Origin: Oscillospiraceae bacterium
GTDB lineage: Bacteria > Bacillota > Clostridia > Oscillospirales > Ruminococcaceae
Length of the DNA: 64,000 nt
Direction of reading: 5' to 3'
Assembly (NCBI GenBank): GCA_017848115.1
Contig: JAGAKZ010000028.1
Location: forward strand, 1 to 64,000
Part shown: positions 42,715 to 51,569 of the stretch, one piece after another
Numbering within the stretch: position 1 is the first letter of the stretch
How the letters are laid out: every line of letters starts with the position of its first letter
Position numbers and translations under genes: made by a program
The notes under the pieces: model-generated
Told to the model about the DNA's origin: nothing
Seen by the model: only the letters and a program-made list of their open reading frames with translations
Database searches by the model: none

Positions 42715-44147
42715 GCGTTACGCCTCCTCATCCAGATCACTACACCTGAAGCAGATATGATTATCGGGAAAGCTATCATTATAACAAGTATTATATCGCC
42801 TGTCTTTTTATCAGGAATAGTGATATAATCTGTTGCCTGTACTCTTGTCGGATACACTGTTTCGTTACTTCCCTGATCCATCCAACTTATCGTAGTAAGG
42901 AACTGGTATATACACGGCATTGTATAAGGCATCTCTGTTATAGTATCATCTGTAGCAAAATCAGATGAACCTATAATATAAAGTTTACTATCGTTTCTTG
43001 TAGGGTCTTCAACCTTTGCAGCCAGATAAAGAATACCTGAAAGTTCCTTGGCATCTTCGGCAAAACCTCCGCAAAGCTCACTCTGTGCAGTGTTTATTGT
43101 CTGAATAAGCGGTTCAGCTTTAAGCTTACTGTCATCTCCGCTTGTACTATATATACTTCTTGAATTGAGTATATACACAGGGATATCACCCTGCTCATTT
43201 ATAAGTGCCTTGTTAAAGTCAACATCGGAAAGTTCACACATAAAGAGATATTTGTCATCAGTAACCATGTAGTTACTGTCACCTTCATACACCTTATTGT
43301 AGTCAATAGCTATTTCATAGGTAGCAAGAAGCTTTTCTATATTCTTATAAACTACCTTTTCACTGTTTGGTGCCATAAACATTGTAACATTTCCGCCGTT
43401 TGCCATGTATTCCTGTAATATCTGAAGTTCATTGTCGCTTATATCCTTCTTAGGACCTGCAAACAGTACAGTTGTTGCATCTTCAGGAATTTTACCCTCT
43501 TTTTCAATATCAAGAAGTTCAGAATTATAGTTCTGCATCTTGAGCTGAGTTGTAAGCTGGCTGTACTTTGAAATATCTGTTTCGTTATGACCTGTTGCAA
43601 AATATATGGTAGGTGTCAGACCTTTCTGAAGATAATCGATAGCACCTATTATGCTGTTTTCACCATAAAATTCGATACTTCCTGTTTCTCCATTTACAAC
43701 GAAGAGCGTTCTGAAAGAAATATCACGCTTATTATCTCCGCATTCAAGAAGAATATCAAGTTCTGAAAGATTCATATAACCTTCTGGATCTTTTTCTTCA
43801 ACGAACTCCGGATCCTTCATTATATCAACTTCGTGAAGAGTAATATTGTCATACTCTGCTATAGCCTGAACAGTATTCATATACATATCAGCCATCATAT
43901 AGTATTGATCTCCCGGAGATGAGTTATCATGAAGATGATCAAGATCGTAAAGAACATACATATCTATCGGTTCTGTTATAGATTCAAGAGTACTTTTTGC
44001 TTTTTCACTGAGAGAAAAAGCCTTATGCGGAGTCATATCGAAACTGACATCTACTTTTGAAAAAATCATATTTATCGGAACAGCAGCAAGAAGAACCACA
44101 GCCGCAGCGATCCAGGCAAACATATTTACTTTTATACTTTTGTTCAT
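42711..44147 (-). CDS. GldG-like ABC-associated protein
   Basis: 478 residues: N-terminal membrane segment (about 9-28), a large extracytoplasmic domain of the GldG / 'ABC-type uncharacterized transport' family (DMTPHKAFSLSEKAKSTLESI, PTIYFATGHNETDISKYSQL, GPKKDISDNELQILQEYMANGGN) and a C-terminal span (about 450-470) followed by MRRRNA. It overlaps DUF4340 by 4 bp and is 5 bp from the permease. In Bacteroidetes its relatives act in gliding; in Firmicutes the role is unknown. Confidence 0.85.
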   Translation of the reverse strand: MNKSIKVNMFAWIAAAVVLLAAVPINMIFSKVDVSFDMTPHKAFSLSEKAKSTLESITEPIDMYVLYDLDHLHDNSSPGDQYYMMADMYMNTVQAIAEYDNITLHEVDIMKDPEFVEEKDPEGYMNLSELDILLECGDNKRDISFRTLFVVNGETGSIEFYGENSIIGAIDYLQKGLTPTIYFATGHNETDISKYSQLTTQLKMQNYNSELLDIEKEGKIPEDATTVLFAGPKKDISDNELQILQEYMANGGNVTMFMAPNSEKVVYKNIEKLLATYEIAIDYNKVYEGDSNYMVTDDKYLFMCELSDVDFNKALINEQGDIPVYILNSRSIYSTSGDDSKLKAEPLIQTINTAQSELCGGFAEDAKELSGILYLAAKVEDPTRNDSKLYIIGSSDFATDDTITEMPYTMPCIYQFLTTISWMDQGSNETVYPTRVQATDYITIPDKKTGDIILVIMIAFPIIISASGVVIWMRRRNA

Positions 44148-44152
44148 ATCGA

Positions 44153-44884
44153 TTACCCCCTGTTCCAGCGTCTTTTTTCAACTGAGATCATTGTCCAGGC
44201 AAGGAATACAGTTATAAACAATATGTAAAATACCATATCTGAAAGGCGGAATACTCCTGTAGCAAATCCTTCAAAACGAACCTTAGGAGATACAGCAGAC
44301 AGGAGTGACGATAAAACAGGTTTGTTCTGCATCCACTGAATCTGGCTGAAACCGTCCATAAAGAAAAGTAAAAGCATAGCAGCTTCACCAAAAATAGCAG
44401 CAATGATCTGATTTTCAGTAAATGATGAAACGAGCATTCCTACTGCAACACACCCCATACCCCAAAGGAAAAATCCGAGATATCCGCATATGAGAGAACC
44501 CCATCTTACTTCACCGTACATTGTAGTTATCAGCGGATAAAGGAATGTAAGAGCCATTATCATAAAAAATACAAGTCCGATAGCAAGGAACTTACCCATT
44601 ACTATCTTAAAAACATTCAGAGGCGTGGACATAAGAAGAACTTCCGTATTTGCCCTTCTTTCTTCAGCAAATGTTTTCATCGTGAGCATAGGAATAAGGA
44701 AGATGAAGTAGAAAAACTGATCATAGAATATAGCCGCAAATGAAAACTGAAGATTGAGCTTTTCAAGACTTGTTATCCATGTTATAAAACTCAGCGAATA
44801 AATAAGTACGAAAAGAGCACTTATTACATAAGCGAGAGGAGAATAGAAATACGACTGTACTTCTTTTTTAAATAATGCAAACAT
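44153..44884 (-). CDS. ABC-2 type permease, GldF-like
   Basis: 243 residues with six hydrophobic segments. It begins FALFKKEVQSYFYSPLAYVI and has the typical RRANTEVLLMSTPLNVFKIVMGKFLA loop of the ABC-2/GldF group. It pairs with the ATPase 20 bp upstream in the operon and with the GldG-like protein downstream. Substrate unknown. Confidence 0.88.
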   Translation of the reverse strand: MFALFKKEVQSYFYSPLAYVISALFVLIYSLSFITWITSLEKLNLQFSFAAIFYDQFFYFIFLIPMLTMKTFAEERRANTEVLLMSTPLNVFKIVMGKFLAIGLVFFMIMALTFLYPLITTMYGEVRWGSLICGYLGFFLWGMGCVAVGMLVSSFTENQIIAAIFGEAAMLLLFFMDGFSQIQWMQNKPVLSSLLSAVSPKVRFEGFATGVFRLSDMVFYILFITVFLAWTMISVEKRRWNRG

Positions 44885-44904
44885 ACTTTTTAACGTTCCT
44901 TTCG

Positions 44905-45882
44905 TTATTTTTTATCGTCATCGATTTCCTCTGTCGCAAGTCCGGAATATGACCTTCCTCTTGTATAGCTTGCAAATACATCTTCAAGCGACATAGTCAT
45001 TTTCTTTATCTCGATGATAGACATATCATTTTCAAGCATTTCGGAAATGATTTCTTTACGTACATCTTCTGCTTCGAGTTCTATCTTGAATTCACTTGTT
45101 TTTTCATCAACATAGTTTACTTCCATTATATTCTTGATACCGCTTATCTTTTTGAGAACAGCCTCAACAGACTTACATTCACCTTCAACTTTAAGAATAT
45201 ATACGATATCACCTTCGGCGGCACCTGTAAGGTTTTCTTTTGTATCAACAGCCTTTATCTGTCCCTTGTCTATAATAACTATACGGTCACAGACTGCACT
45301 TACTTCCTGAAGTATGTGTGAACTGAATATAATAGTATGATCTTTTCTGAGCATATTTATAAGGTTACGTACTTCCATAGTCTGATTCGGGTCAAGACCA
45401 ACTGTAGGTTCGTCAAGTATGAGCACCTGGGGATCGCCTATAAGCGCCTGTGCAAAACCTACTCTCTGTCTGTAACCTTTTGAAAGGTTTTTGATAACAC
45501 GTTTTCTCATATCTGTTATCTTAAGTCTTGAAAGAGCTCTTGCAACCTGATGTTCTCTTTCTGACTTCGGTACTTCTTTTATACCGGCAACAAATTTAAG
45601 GTACTCGATAACCTTCATATCGAGATAGAGCGGTGGCAACTCCGGAAGATAACCTATTTTCTTCTTTACTTCTTTAGGATTTTCATTCATACTCATACCA
45701 TCAATAAGTATCTGACCCGAAGTCGGAGGAAGATATCCTACTATCATATTCATGGTAGTTGATTTTCCTGCACCGTTAGGTCCGAGAAATCCCAATATCT
45801 CGTTCTTGTTTGCAGTAAAACTGATATTGTTTACAGCAGTGATCTGACCGTACTGTTTTGTCAGATTTTTGATTTCAACCAT
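44905..45882 (-). CDS. ABC transporter ATPase, GldA-like
   Basis: 325 residues: Walker A GPNGAGKST near residue 36, Q loop GYLPELPPLY, signature LSKGYRQRVGFAQAL, Walker B VLILDEPTVGLDP and a C-terminal extension of about 105 residues (ILKVEGECKSVEAVLKKI) ending in an acidic stretch. First gene of a five-gene leftward operon. The ATG is preceded by GAAAGG. It energises the GldF-like permease. Confidence 0.9.
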   Translation of the reverse strand: MVEIKNLTKQYGQITAVNNISFTANKNEILGFLGPNGAGKSTTMNMIVGYLPPTSGQILIDGMSMNENPKEVKKKIGYLPELPPLYLDMKVIEYLKFVAGIKEVPKSEREHQVARALSRLKITDMRKRVIKNLSKGYRQRVGFAQALIGDPQVLILDEPTVGLDPNQTMEVRNLINMLRKDHTIIFSSHILQEVSAVCDRIVIIDKGQIKAVDTKENLTGAAEGDIVYILKVEGECKSVEAVLKKISGIKNIMEVNYVDEKTSEFKIELEAEDVRKEIISEMLENDMSIIEIKKMTMSLEDVFASYTRGRSYSGLATEEIDDDKK

Positions 45883-46193
45883 TTTATTTCTTCACGCCTT
45901 TCAATAAATAAATACCTTAATTTTTTCAGGATTTTTTTAAATGTTCTCAGTTGCACAAGGTATACACAACCTGAAAACAAAAAAGACATACACACTATAT
46001 ATTATCGCAAAAAAATTTTATAAAACTGTGAACAATTTATTACAATTCAGACAATGCTATTTACCGTGCTGTATTATACATGATATATGTGTGCATTGTG
46101 TGTATATTTACAATTTACAACATGAAATTTTTTATTTAAGAATAACAAAGAAAACAAAAAATTTTTTTCAATTTTTTTTAAAAATTTCTTTGT

Positions 46194-46219
46194 CAGCTAT
46201 AACTTTTAGGTTATAGCTG
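46194..46219. promoter_or_regulatory. inverted repeat upstream of GH48, possible operator
   Basis: CAGCTATAAC and GTTATAGCTG, perfect 10-bp arms with a 6-nt centre. The right arm overlaps the place of a -35 box for the TATAAT at 46230-46235. There is no U-run after it on either strand, so an operator is more likely than a terminator. Confidence 0.5.
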
Positions 46220-46395
46220 AATAATAGGGTATAATTATTTTTTGGTTAAAAAGTATTTTTCAAGACGTAAATACGCACTTTTGTTGACACGTATATAAAA
46301 ATCGAGAAAAAATCATTTCGTTTTGATACTTATTTTTTACAATAATTTGTGATGTATATAAAATATTTTTCACAAGTTTGTTTATTTATCAGGGG

Positions 46396-46424
46396 TTGAC
46401 AAACATATTTTTGTGTATTACAAT
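46396..46424 (+). promoter_or_regulatory. promoter of GH48
   Basis: TTGACA (46396-46401), a 17-bp spacer and TACAAT (46419-46424), near consensus, with a leader of about 140 bases. Confidence 0.8.
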
Positions 46425-46572
46425 AATATCATGAAGTGATTATGAAATATCGGTGTAAAGTTTGTGGGAATTTTATATCACAGTTTTTGCATGTTTTATT
46501 TCATGTCTCTGAATTTTAGTCCGCATTATTTATCACAAAATAATTTTTAATTATTGAGAGGAGAATTCAGAA

Positions 46573-49008
46573 ATGGTTCTTAAGAAGAAAACCCAGAAGA
46601 CAGTTGCTTTCGCTTTGTCACTTTCACTTCTCGCAGCTGCAGCAGTTCCAATGACTGCATCAGCAAAAGTAAATGGTAAAGCAGGCAGAACAGTAGCAGA
46701 AGCTTTCGGCAGTGATACATACAAGAACATGTATCTTTCACTCTACGATGACGTTGTAACAAAGGGTACAGCAAACGGTTACCTTTCAGACGAAGGTGTT
46801 CCTTACCACGCAGTTGAAGAAGTTATCGTTGAAGCTCCTGACTACGGTCATGAGACAACATCAGAAGCTATGTCATACCTCGTATGGGTAGCTGCTATGA
46901 GAGATCACCTTACAGGCGAAAAGGGTGAACTCGCTAAGGCTTGGAAAGTTCTCGAAGTTATGATCCCTGAAGTTCAGACAGGCTTTATGGATAAGACTGA
47001 ACCATCAGCTACATACAGTGATGAATGGCAGGATCCTTCAAAGTATCCTACAGACATGGCTACAGGTAACAACGGTCTTAACCCAATTCACAAATATATG
47101 TGCTCTGCATACAGCAGTGACGATGGTCTCTACCTCCTCCACTGGCTCGCAGACGTTGATGACTGGTATGGATACGGCGGCGACAGCGGCAACTTCACAT
47201 TCATCAACACATTCCAGCGTGGTGAACAGGAATCCTGTTTCGAAACAGTTCCTCACGGCTGTATAGAAGAACTCAAGTACGGTATGGACGGCAGAGGTGT
47301 TAAGGGTGTATTCACAACTGAAGATAAGGTTGCTGAACAGTGGGCTTACACAAACGCTCCTGACGCTGAAGGTCGTGCTATCCAGGCTGTATACTGGGCT
47401 AACAGATGGGGCGTGGGCGATTCTTCTGTAACTGCTAAGGCAGGTAAGATGGCTGACCAGCTCAGAAACGACATGTTCGATAAGTACTACAAGAAGATCA
47501 GCAAGACTACAACAAAGAATGACACATCTGCAGGTTACGATGGTGCTCATTACCTCATGGCTTGGTACACATCATGGGGCGGTGCTATAGACGGTATGTG
47601 GACATGGCAGATCGGTTGTAGCCATTCACACATGTTCTATCAGAATGTATTACAGGCTTATGCTGTACTTAACGATGCTGACCTCAAGAGCGCAATGAAG
47701 GCTGAAGGTGCTGTTAAGGACTGGACAGAATCACTCGAAAGACAGCTCCAGATGTACGAATGGCTCCAGACTCCGGAAGGCCCATTCGCCGGTGGTTGTA
47801 CAAACAGCTGGAACGGTAGATATGAAGAATACCCAAGCGGTGTTGCTACATTCTACGACATGGCTTTCGTTGCTCACCCTGTATATGCTGACCCAGGTTC
47901 AAACGGCTGGATCGGTAACCAGGTATGGGCTACACAGCGTATAGCTGAACTTTACTATGTTGCTAAGGAAGATGGTAATACAGCTATAGCTGAAAGATGT
48001 AAGACAATGCTTGACAAGTGGTGTAACTGGTTCTGTGAAAACGTTCAGTGGAACTACACAGACGACAAGGGCAACACAATGCCATTTGCTATCCCGGCAA
48101 CACTCACATGGGGTTCAAACGCTCAGCCTGATGACTGGTCTAACCCTAAGACAAACACAAGCGGTCCTGCAGCTAACAAGAACCTTACATTTATTATCGC
48201 TAACTACGGTTCTTCAGACGTTGGTTGTATCAGCTCACTTGCAAACACACTTCTCTACTACGCAGCTGCTGAAGGCGTAAAGCCGGGCACATCTGAAGGT
48301 AGCGAACTCGGTATCCTTTCTTACAATACAGCTAAGACACTTATCGACTGTATGTGGGCTTGCTACCGTGACGATATCGGTATTTCCTGGTCTGAAGACA
48401 ACGGAAGCCTTACAAGAATCTTTGAAGAGAAAGTTCACGTTCCTTCAACTTATAAGGGTACAATGCCAAGCGGTGACGCTATCGAACCAGGCATCAAGTT
48501 TATCGATATCAGAACAGAATACAGAGAGATTCCTATGTTCCAGGAACTCGAAGCTCACTACAAAGCAAACAAAACAACTGCTGGTTTCGAACTCAACTAC
48601 CACAGATTCTGGCATGCAGGTGACGCTCTCATGGCTATCGGTGCTATGGCTTCACTCTTCCCAGATGCTGTTCCTGATAACACAGCTGATAACTACCAGA
48701 TCGGTAAGGAAGTTGAAGCACCAACAAGCGATAAAGCTATGTTAGGCGGAGGTGGCGGTAACAATGATGTAACAACAACACCAGGCGACACTCCTACTGA
48801 CTTCACCTACGGTGATATCAATGCCGATGGCGCAGTTGATCTTACAGACCTCACATACCTCAGCCTCTACCTCATGAAGGACAGAACTCTTACAGGTAAT
48901 GCCCTCAAGGCTGCTGACGTATATGGTGATGGCGATGTAAACCTTGCTGACCTCGCTCACTTCAAACAGTATATCTGCCAGGATCCAGTAATACTTGGTC
49001 CACAGTAA
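46573..49008 (+). CDS. GH48 processive cellobiohydrolase with dockerin
   Basis: 811 residues: signal (about 1-31, ending TASAK), GH48 domain (about 35-720) with the proton-donor Glu in HETTSEAMSYLVWVAAM, EWQDPSKYPTD, FINTFQRGEQESCFETVPH, YDGAHYLMAWYTSWGGA and NYHRFWHAGDALMAIG. A Gly/Asn/Thr linker and a dockerin (about 748-811; DINADGAVDLTDL, DVYGDGDVNLADL, tail FKQYICQDPVILGPQ) follow. GH48 is normally the most abundant cellulosomal exoglucanase. Its codons differ from neighbours (many GCT, AAG, GGT, CTC), as expected of a highly expressed gene. Confidence 0.97.
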   Translation: MVLKKKTQKTVAFALSLSLLAAAAVPMTASAKVNGKAGRTVAEAFGSDTYKNMYLSLYDDVVTKGTANGYLSDEGVPYHAVEEVIVEAPDYGHETTSEAMSYLVWVAAMRDHLTGEKGELAKAWKVLEVMIPEVQTGFMDKTEPSATYSDEWQDPSKYPTDMATGNNGLNPIHKYMCSAYSSDDGLYLLHWLADVDDWYGYGGDSGNFTFINTFQRGEQESCFETVPHGCIEELKYGMDGRGVKGVFTTEDKVAEQWAYTNAPDAEGRAIQAVYWANRWGVGDSSVTAKAGKMADQLRNDMFDKYYKKISKTTTKNDTSAGYDGAHYLMAWYTSWGGAIDGMWTWQIGCSHSHMFYQNVLQAYAVLNDADLKSAMKAEGAVKDWTESLERQLQMYEWLQTPEGPFAGGCTNSWNGRYEEYPSGVATFYDMAFVAHPVYADPGSNGWIGNQVWATQRIAELYYVAKEDGNTAIAERCKTMLDKWCNWFCENVQWNYTDDKGNTMPFAIPATLTWGSNAQPDDWSNPKTNTSGPAANKNLTFIIANYGSSDVGCISSLANTLLYYAAAEGVKPGTSEGSELGILSYNTAKTLIDCMWACYRDDIGISWSEDNGSLTRIFEEKVHVPSTYKGTMPSGDAIEPGIKFIDIRTEYREIPMFQELEAHYKANKTTAGFELNYHRFWHAGDALMAIGAMASLFPDAVPDNTADNYQIGKEVEAPTSDKAMLGGGGGNNDVTTTPGDTPTDFTYGDINADGAVDLTDLTYLSLYLMKDRTLTGNALKAADVYGDGDVNLADLAHFKQYICQDPVILGPQ

Positions 49009-49045
49009 TATAACTGTTTAAGTTTACTTAAAAAATCAAAAAATT

Positions 49046-49079
49046 TACCCTTTCCGGTTTTTCCGGGAAGGGTATTTTT
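49046..49079 (+). terminator. terminator of GH48
   Basis: TACCCTTTCCGG (49046-49057) and CCGGGAAGGGTA (49063-49074) with one wobble pair, followed by TTTTT. Confidence 0.85.
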
Positions 49080-49097
49080 GATTTATATAAAAAAAGT

Positions 49098-49136
49098 AAA
49101 AAACCAAAGAGCCTTACTTTGACTCTTTGTTTTTTT
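49098..49136 (-). terminator. terminator of the amidase gene
   Basis: An A-run plus CAAAGAG pairs with CTCTTTG plus a T-run around an 11-nt loop, just past the stop of the leftward amidase. Confidence 0.7.
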
Positions 49137-49149
49137 ATATCATATTATT

Positions 49150-49950
49150 TTAATCATCTGAAGATGTGTCATCAAAATATCCGTCTGCACACATTTCTTC
49201 AATAACATCGGCAATTGCGACTGCATACTCTTTATAATGTTTATCAAAAAGTCTGTTGTCTTCATCGTTTGAAATAAACCCAAGCTCTACTATGCACGCT
49301 GTCATATCTGTATATTCTATTATCTGAAAATTGTTCTGCTTGTCGCTTGTATAGCCTGCCTGAGTACCTCTGTCGCTTTGTATACCAACTTCCTTGAGAG
49401 CTTCCCTGATCTTATATCCAAGAACTTCATCAACTACCTCGGCCTCTTTTTGTACCCATACTTCAACACCGTTCGCCGTTGAATCTTCCGACTGATTTCG
49501 ATGGAGCGCAAGGTGAAGATCTGCGCCTGCTCTGTTTGATATTTCTGCTCTTTCCTTATTTTCTATGTGTACATCATTTGTAGTACGTGTAATTATTGCT
49601 TCTATGCCCTCTCGCTTGTTAAGCTCTTCATACACGATGGTAGCATACTTGAGATTATCTACAACCTCTGTTCTGTCACCATAGTTACTACCCGGATCAC
49701 TTCCGCCATGTCCCGGATCGACACAGATTATGTAATTATTATTTTCTACCGGCACTGTGGTCTGCTGGGTTACCTGTACATCAGTCTTCGTCGTCTTTTC
49801 TTTGTCTTTGTTTTTAGCTTTTTTACTGCATCCGGAAATAAGAGAACTGATGCCGACTATCACAATTACTAAAACAGCAAGACACGCAAAAAGTCTGTCT
49901 TTTCTCAAGCGCCTCTTAACGGGGCGTGAACCTGATTTATTATATTCCAT
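49150..49950 (-). CDS. N-acetylmuramoyl-L-alanine amidase (Amidase_3), membrane-anchored
   Basis: 266 residues: a basic cytoplasmic N-terminus (about 1-22), a hydrophobic segment (about 23-40) with a lipobox-like LISGC, a Lys/Thr-rich linker and an Amidase_3 domain (about 72-255). Zinc ligands and catalytic Glu are visible in CVDPGHGG (His), TRTTND, LHLALHRNQ (His) and CIVELGFISN (Glu). It cleaves the amide between MurNAc and the stem peptide. Promoter: minus-strand GTGACA (50018-50013), 17 bp, TATAAT (49995-49990). Monocistronic. Confidence 0.9.
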   Translation of the reverse strand: MEYNKSGSRPVKRRLRKDRLFACLAVLVIVIVGISSLISGCSKKAKNKDKEKTTKTDVQVTQQTTVPVENNNYIICVDPGHGGSDPGSNYGDRTEVVDNLKYATIVYEELNKREGIEAIITRTTNDVHIENKERAEISNRAGADLHLALHRNQSEDSTANGVEVWVQKEAEVVDEVLGYKIREALKEVGIQSDRGTQAGYTSDKQNNFQIIEYTDMTACIVELGFISNDEDNRLFDKHYKEYAVAIADVIEEMCADGYFDDTSSDD

Positions 49951-50102
49951 TTATAACCTCCGAATAAATCATTACATCTATCTATATAAATTATATCATG
50001 TTTCAACGAAAATGTCACTATAAATAAGAGCTATTTCCGATTTTGCATTAAATGAAATAGTTTTTTTGTGTGTTTTTACACTTGATAAACAAATAAAAAA
50101 GT

Positions 50103-50130
50103 TTGACTTTTATGAAATTTCTGATATAAT
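50103..50130 (+). promoter_or_regulatory. promoter of the chain-length/kinase-like gene
   Basis: TTGACT (50103-50108), 16-bp spacer, TATAAT (50125-50130). Confidence 0.75.
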
Positions 50131-50168
50131 TAAGATATATGTTATTTTTTTAGGAGTTGAATTTTTAT

Positions 50169-51503
50169 ATGGGGAAAAATAAATTTAAACACAATTTACT
50201 GATAGTTCTTACATCAACAATTATAGGTGCTGCTGCAGGCAGTGTAATAGGAAATTTTGCTTTTGAGCCCGTATATACTACCACATCACGATACTATATA
50301 AAAAACGAAAGTACAGATTATAATGAAAAAGAAAATGCAAAAGATTATATCTGCTTTTTTTCATCAGATGAGCTATTCGGCAAAATTGCGCTAAACAGTG
50401 GCCTTACATATACTTCAAAAGAAGTAGAAAAAATGATTGATATTGATTCTGTAAAGAAAACATATTTTTTTGATATATCTGTTACCTGCAAAAGTGCTTC
50501 GGATGCATATCAGTTACAACAAGCCGTATTTAAATCACAAAAGGAATATATAAAAGAAAACGTAAGTAAAATAACAAATGCGGACTTCTCAATTGATCTG
50601 GTAGATGAAGCTGATTTCCCCGAAAATCCTTCATCCAAAAATATAATAAAAATTACTTTGTTATGTGCGGTACTGGGGCTTATTTTCGGAACTGCTATTT
50701 TTATTTCAAGACTTAAGGATTGTCTTTTTGAAACCGAATATCCAATAAACGATGAAGATGAAAAAGAATTGTCCGGACACAATATTCTTGCAAAAATACC
50801 ACAGTGTAACCAGATTCAAAAAAATGAAACTGTTATAGTAAATACAGGCGATAATAACTTTGATACAACATTTTTGCAACTCTACGGAGAAGTCAAGTAC
50901 GAATCTGACAATCCCTGCAACGTCATAATAGTTTGCAGTCCTGAAAAAAACGAAGGTACAACCACTACTGCAGTAAACCTTGCAATATCTGCGGCTGCCG
51001 ACAGTATGCGTGTACTTCTTCTTGACTGCAATTTCAGAAACAGCGATATAAAAAAATATTTCCGAACTCAACAAAATCAATCAGGATTTTCTGATATAAT
51101 AAAAAAAGAGATCATACCAGAAAATGCTATAATAACCACACCGTATGATTCTCTGTTTCTTCTCACAACAGGGGCTATACCCGAAAACCCGCTAACTATT
51201 CTCACAAGCCCTCAGATGCCCGATACAATGCAGAAACTTCGTTCAATGTTCGACTATATCATCATTGACACACCTGCCATCAATGACTTTTCTGACGTTC
51301 TCACGATGTCTGAGTTTGCCGATACACTTTTACTTGTAACAAGTACAACAAATACAGACTCTTCAGCTTTTGAAAAAGCAATAAAAAGTTTTGAACTTTC
51401 TTCAAAAAAATCAATTACCGGTATAGTTTACAATCATGGATCTGAAAACGACTTTTCCCAAAAGAAAAACAAAAAAAATCGTTTTATAAATTATAAAATA
51501 TAA
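50169..51503 (+). CDS. Wzz/CpsC-CpsD-like polysaccharide co-polymerase fused to a degenerate BY-kinase domain
   Basis: 444 residues: a Wzz-type N-terminal half with two spans (about 10-32 and 160-182) and the Wzz-like Pro in DEADFPENPSSKN before the second span, then a cytoplasmic BY-kinase-like P-loop domain (about 235-430). The P-loop reads SPEKNEGTTTTAVNLA where active kinases have G-x-G-K-S/T; the Lys is replaced by Thr. Walker A' is LLLDCNFR (Asn for the second Asp), and Walker B YIIIDTP is kept. No C-terminal Tyr cluster. The ATG at 50169 is preferred over the TTG at 50157, which touches the AGGAG site. It stands alone, with no polysaccharide genes beside it. Confidence 0.82.
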   Translation: MGKNKFKHNLLIVLTSTIIGAAAGSVIGNFAFEPVYTTTSRYYIKNESTDYNEKENAKDYICFFSSDELFGKIALNSGLTYTSKEVEKMIDIDSVKKTYFFDISVTCKSASDAYQLQQAVFKSQKEYIKENVSKITNADFSIDLVDEADFPENPSSKNIIKITLLCAVLGLIFGTAIFISRLKDCLFETEYPINDEDEKELSGHNILAKIPQCNQIQKNETVIVNTGDNNFDTTFLQLYGEVKYESDNPCNVIIVCSPEKNEGTTTTAVNLAISAAADSMRVLLLDCNFRNSDIKKYFRTQQNQSGFSDIIKKEIIPENAIITTPYDSLFLLTTGAIPENPLTILTSPQMPDTMQKLRSMFDYIIIDTPAINDFSDVLTMSEFADTLLLVTSTTNTDSSAFEKAIKSFELSSKKSITGIVYNHGSENDFSQKKNKKNRFINYKI

Positions 51504-51505
51504 CT

Positions 51506-51538
51506 AAAAAACCTCGCTTGTTTCCAAGCGAGGTTTTT
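51506..51538. terminator. bidirectional terminator
   Basis: AAAAACCTCGCTTG and CAAGCGAGGTTTTT, a perfect 14-bp stem, shared by the rightward Wzz-like gene and the leftward dockerin-like gene. Confidence 0.9.
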
Positions 51539-51569
51539 ATTTTAAGTATTTTTGAACTAATTAATTTAA

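Larger units (their letters stand above)
45883..46572. other. long regulatory region between the Gld-like operon and GH48
   Basis: 690 bp without a convincing gene. It holds a 10-bp inverted repeat (46194-46219), a possible upstream promoter (-10 TATAAT at 46230-46235), the consensus promoter at 46396-46424 and a leader of about 140 bases with GAGAGGAGA before the GH48 start. The first 300 bp are A/T-rich with short scattered inverted repeats. Confidence 0.7.

Noticed and set aside
45941-46216. A 91-codon rightward frame in the GH48 upstream region
   Set aside because: Composition is that of A/T-rich noncoding DNA (runs of Phe, Ile, Lys, Tyr), no ribosome-binding site, and it overlaps the inverted repeat at 46194-46219.
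47038-47550. A 170-codon frame on the minus strand inside GH48
   Set aside because: Antisense shadow of a strongly coding GH48 region produced by its codon bias; no start signal and no family resemblance.
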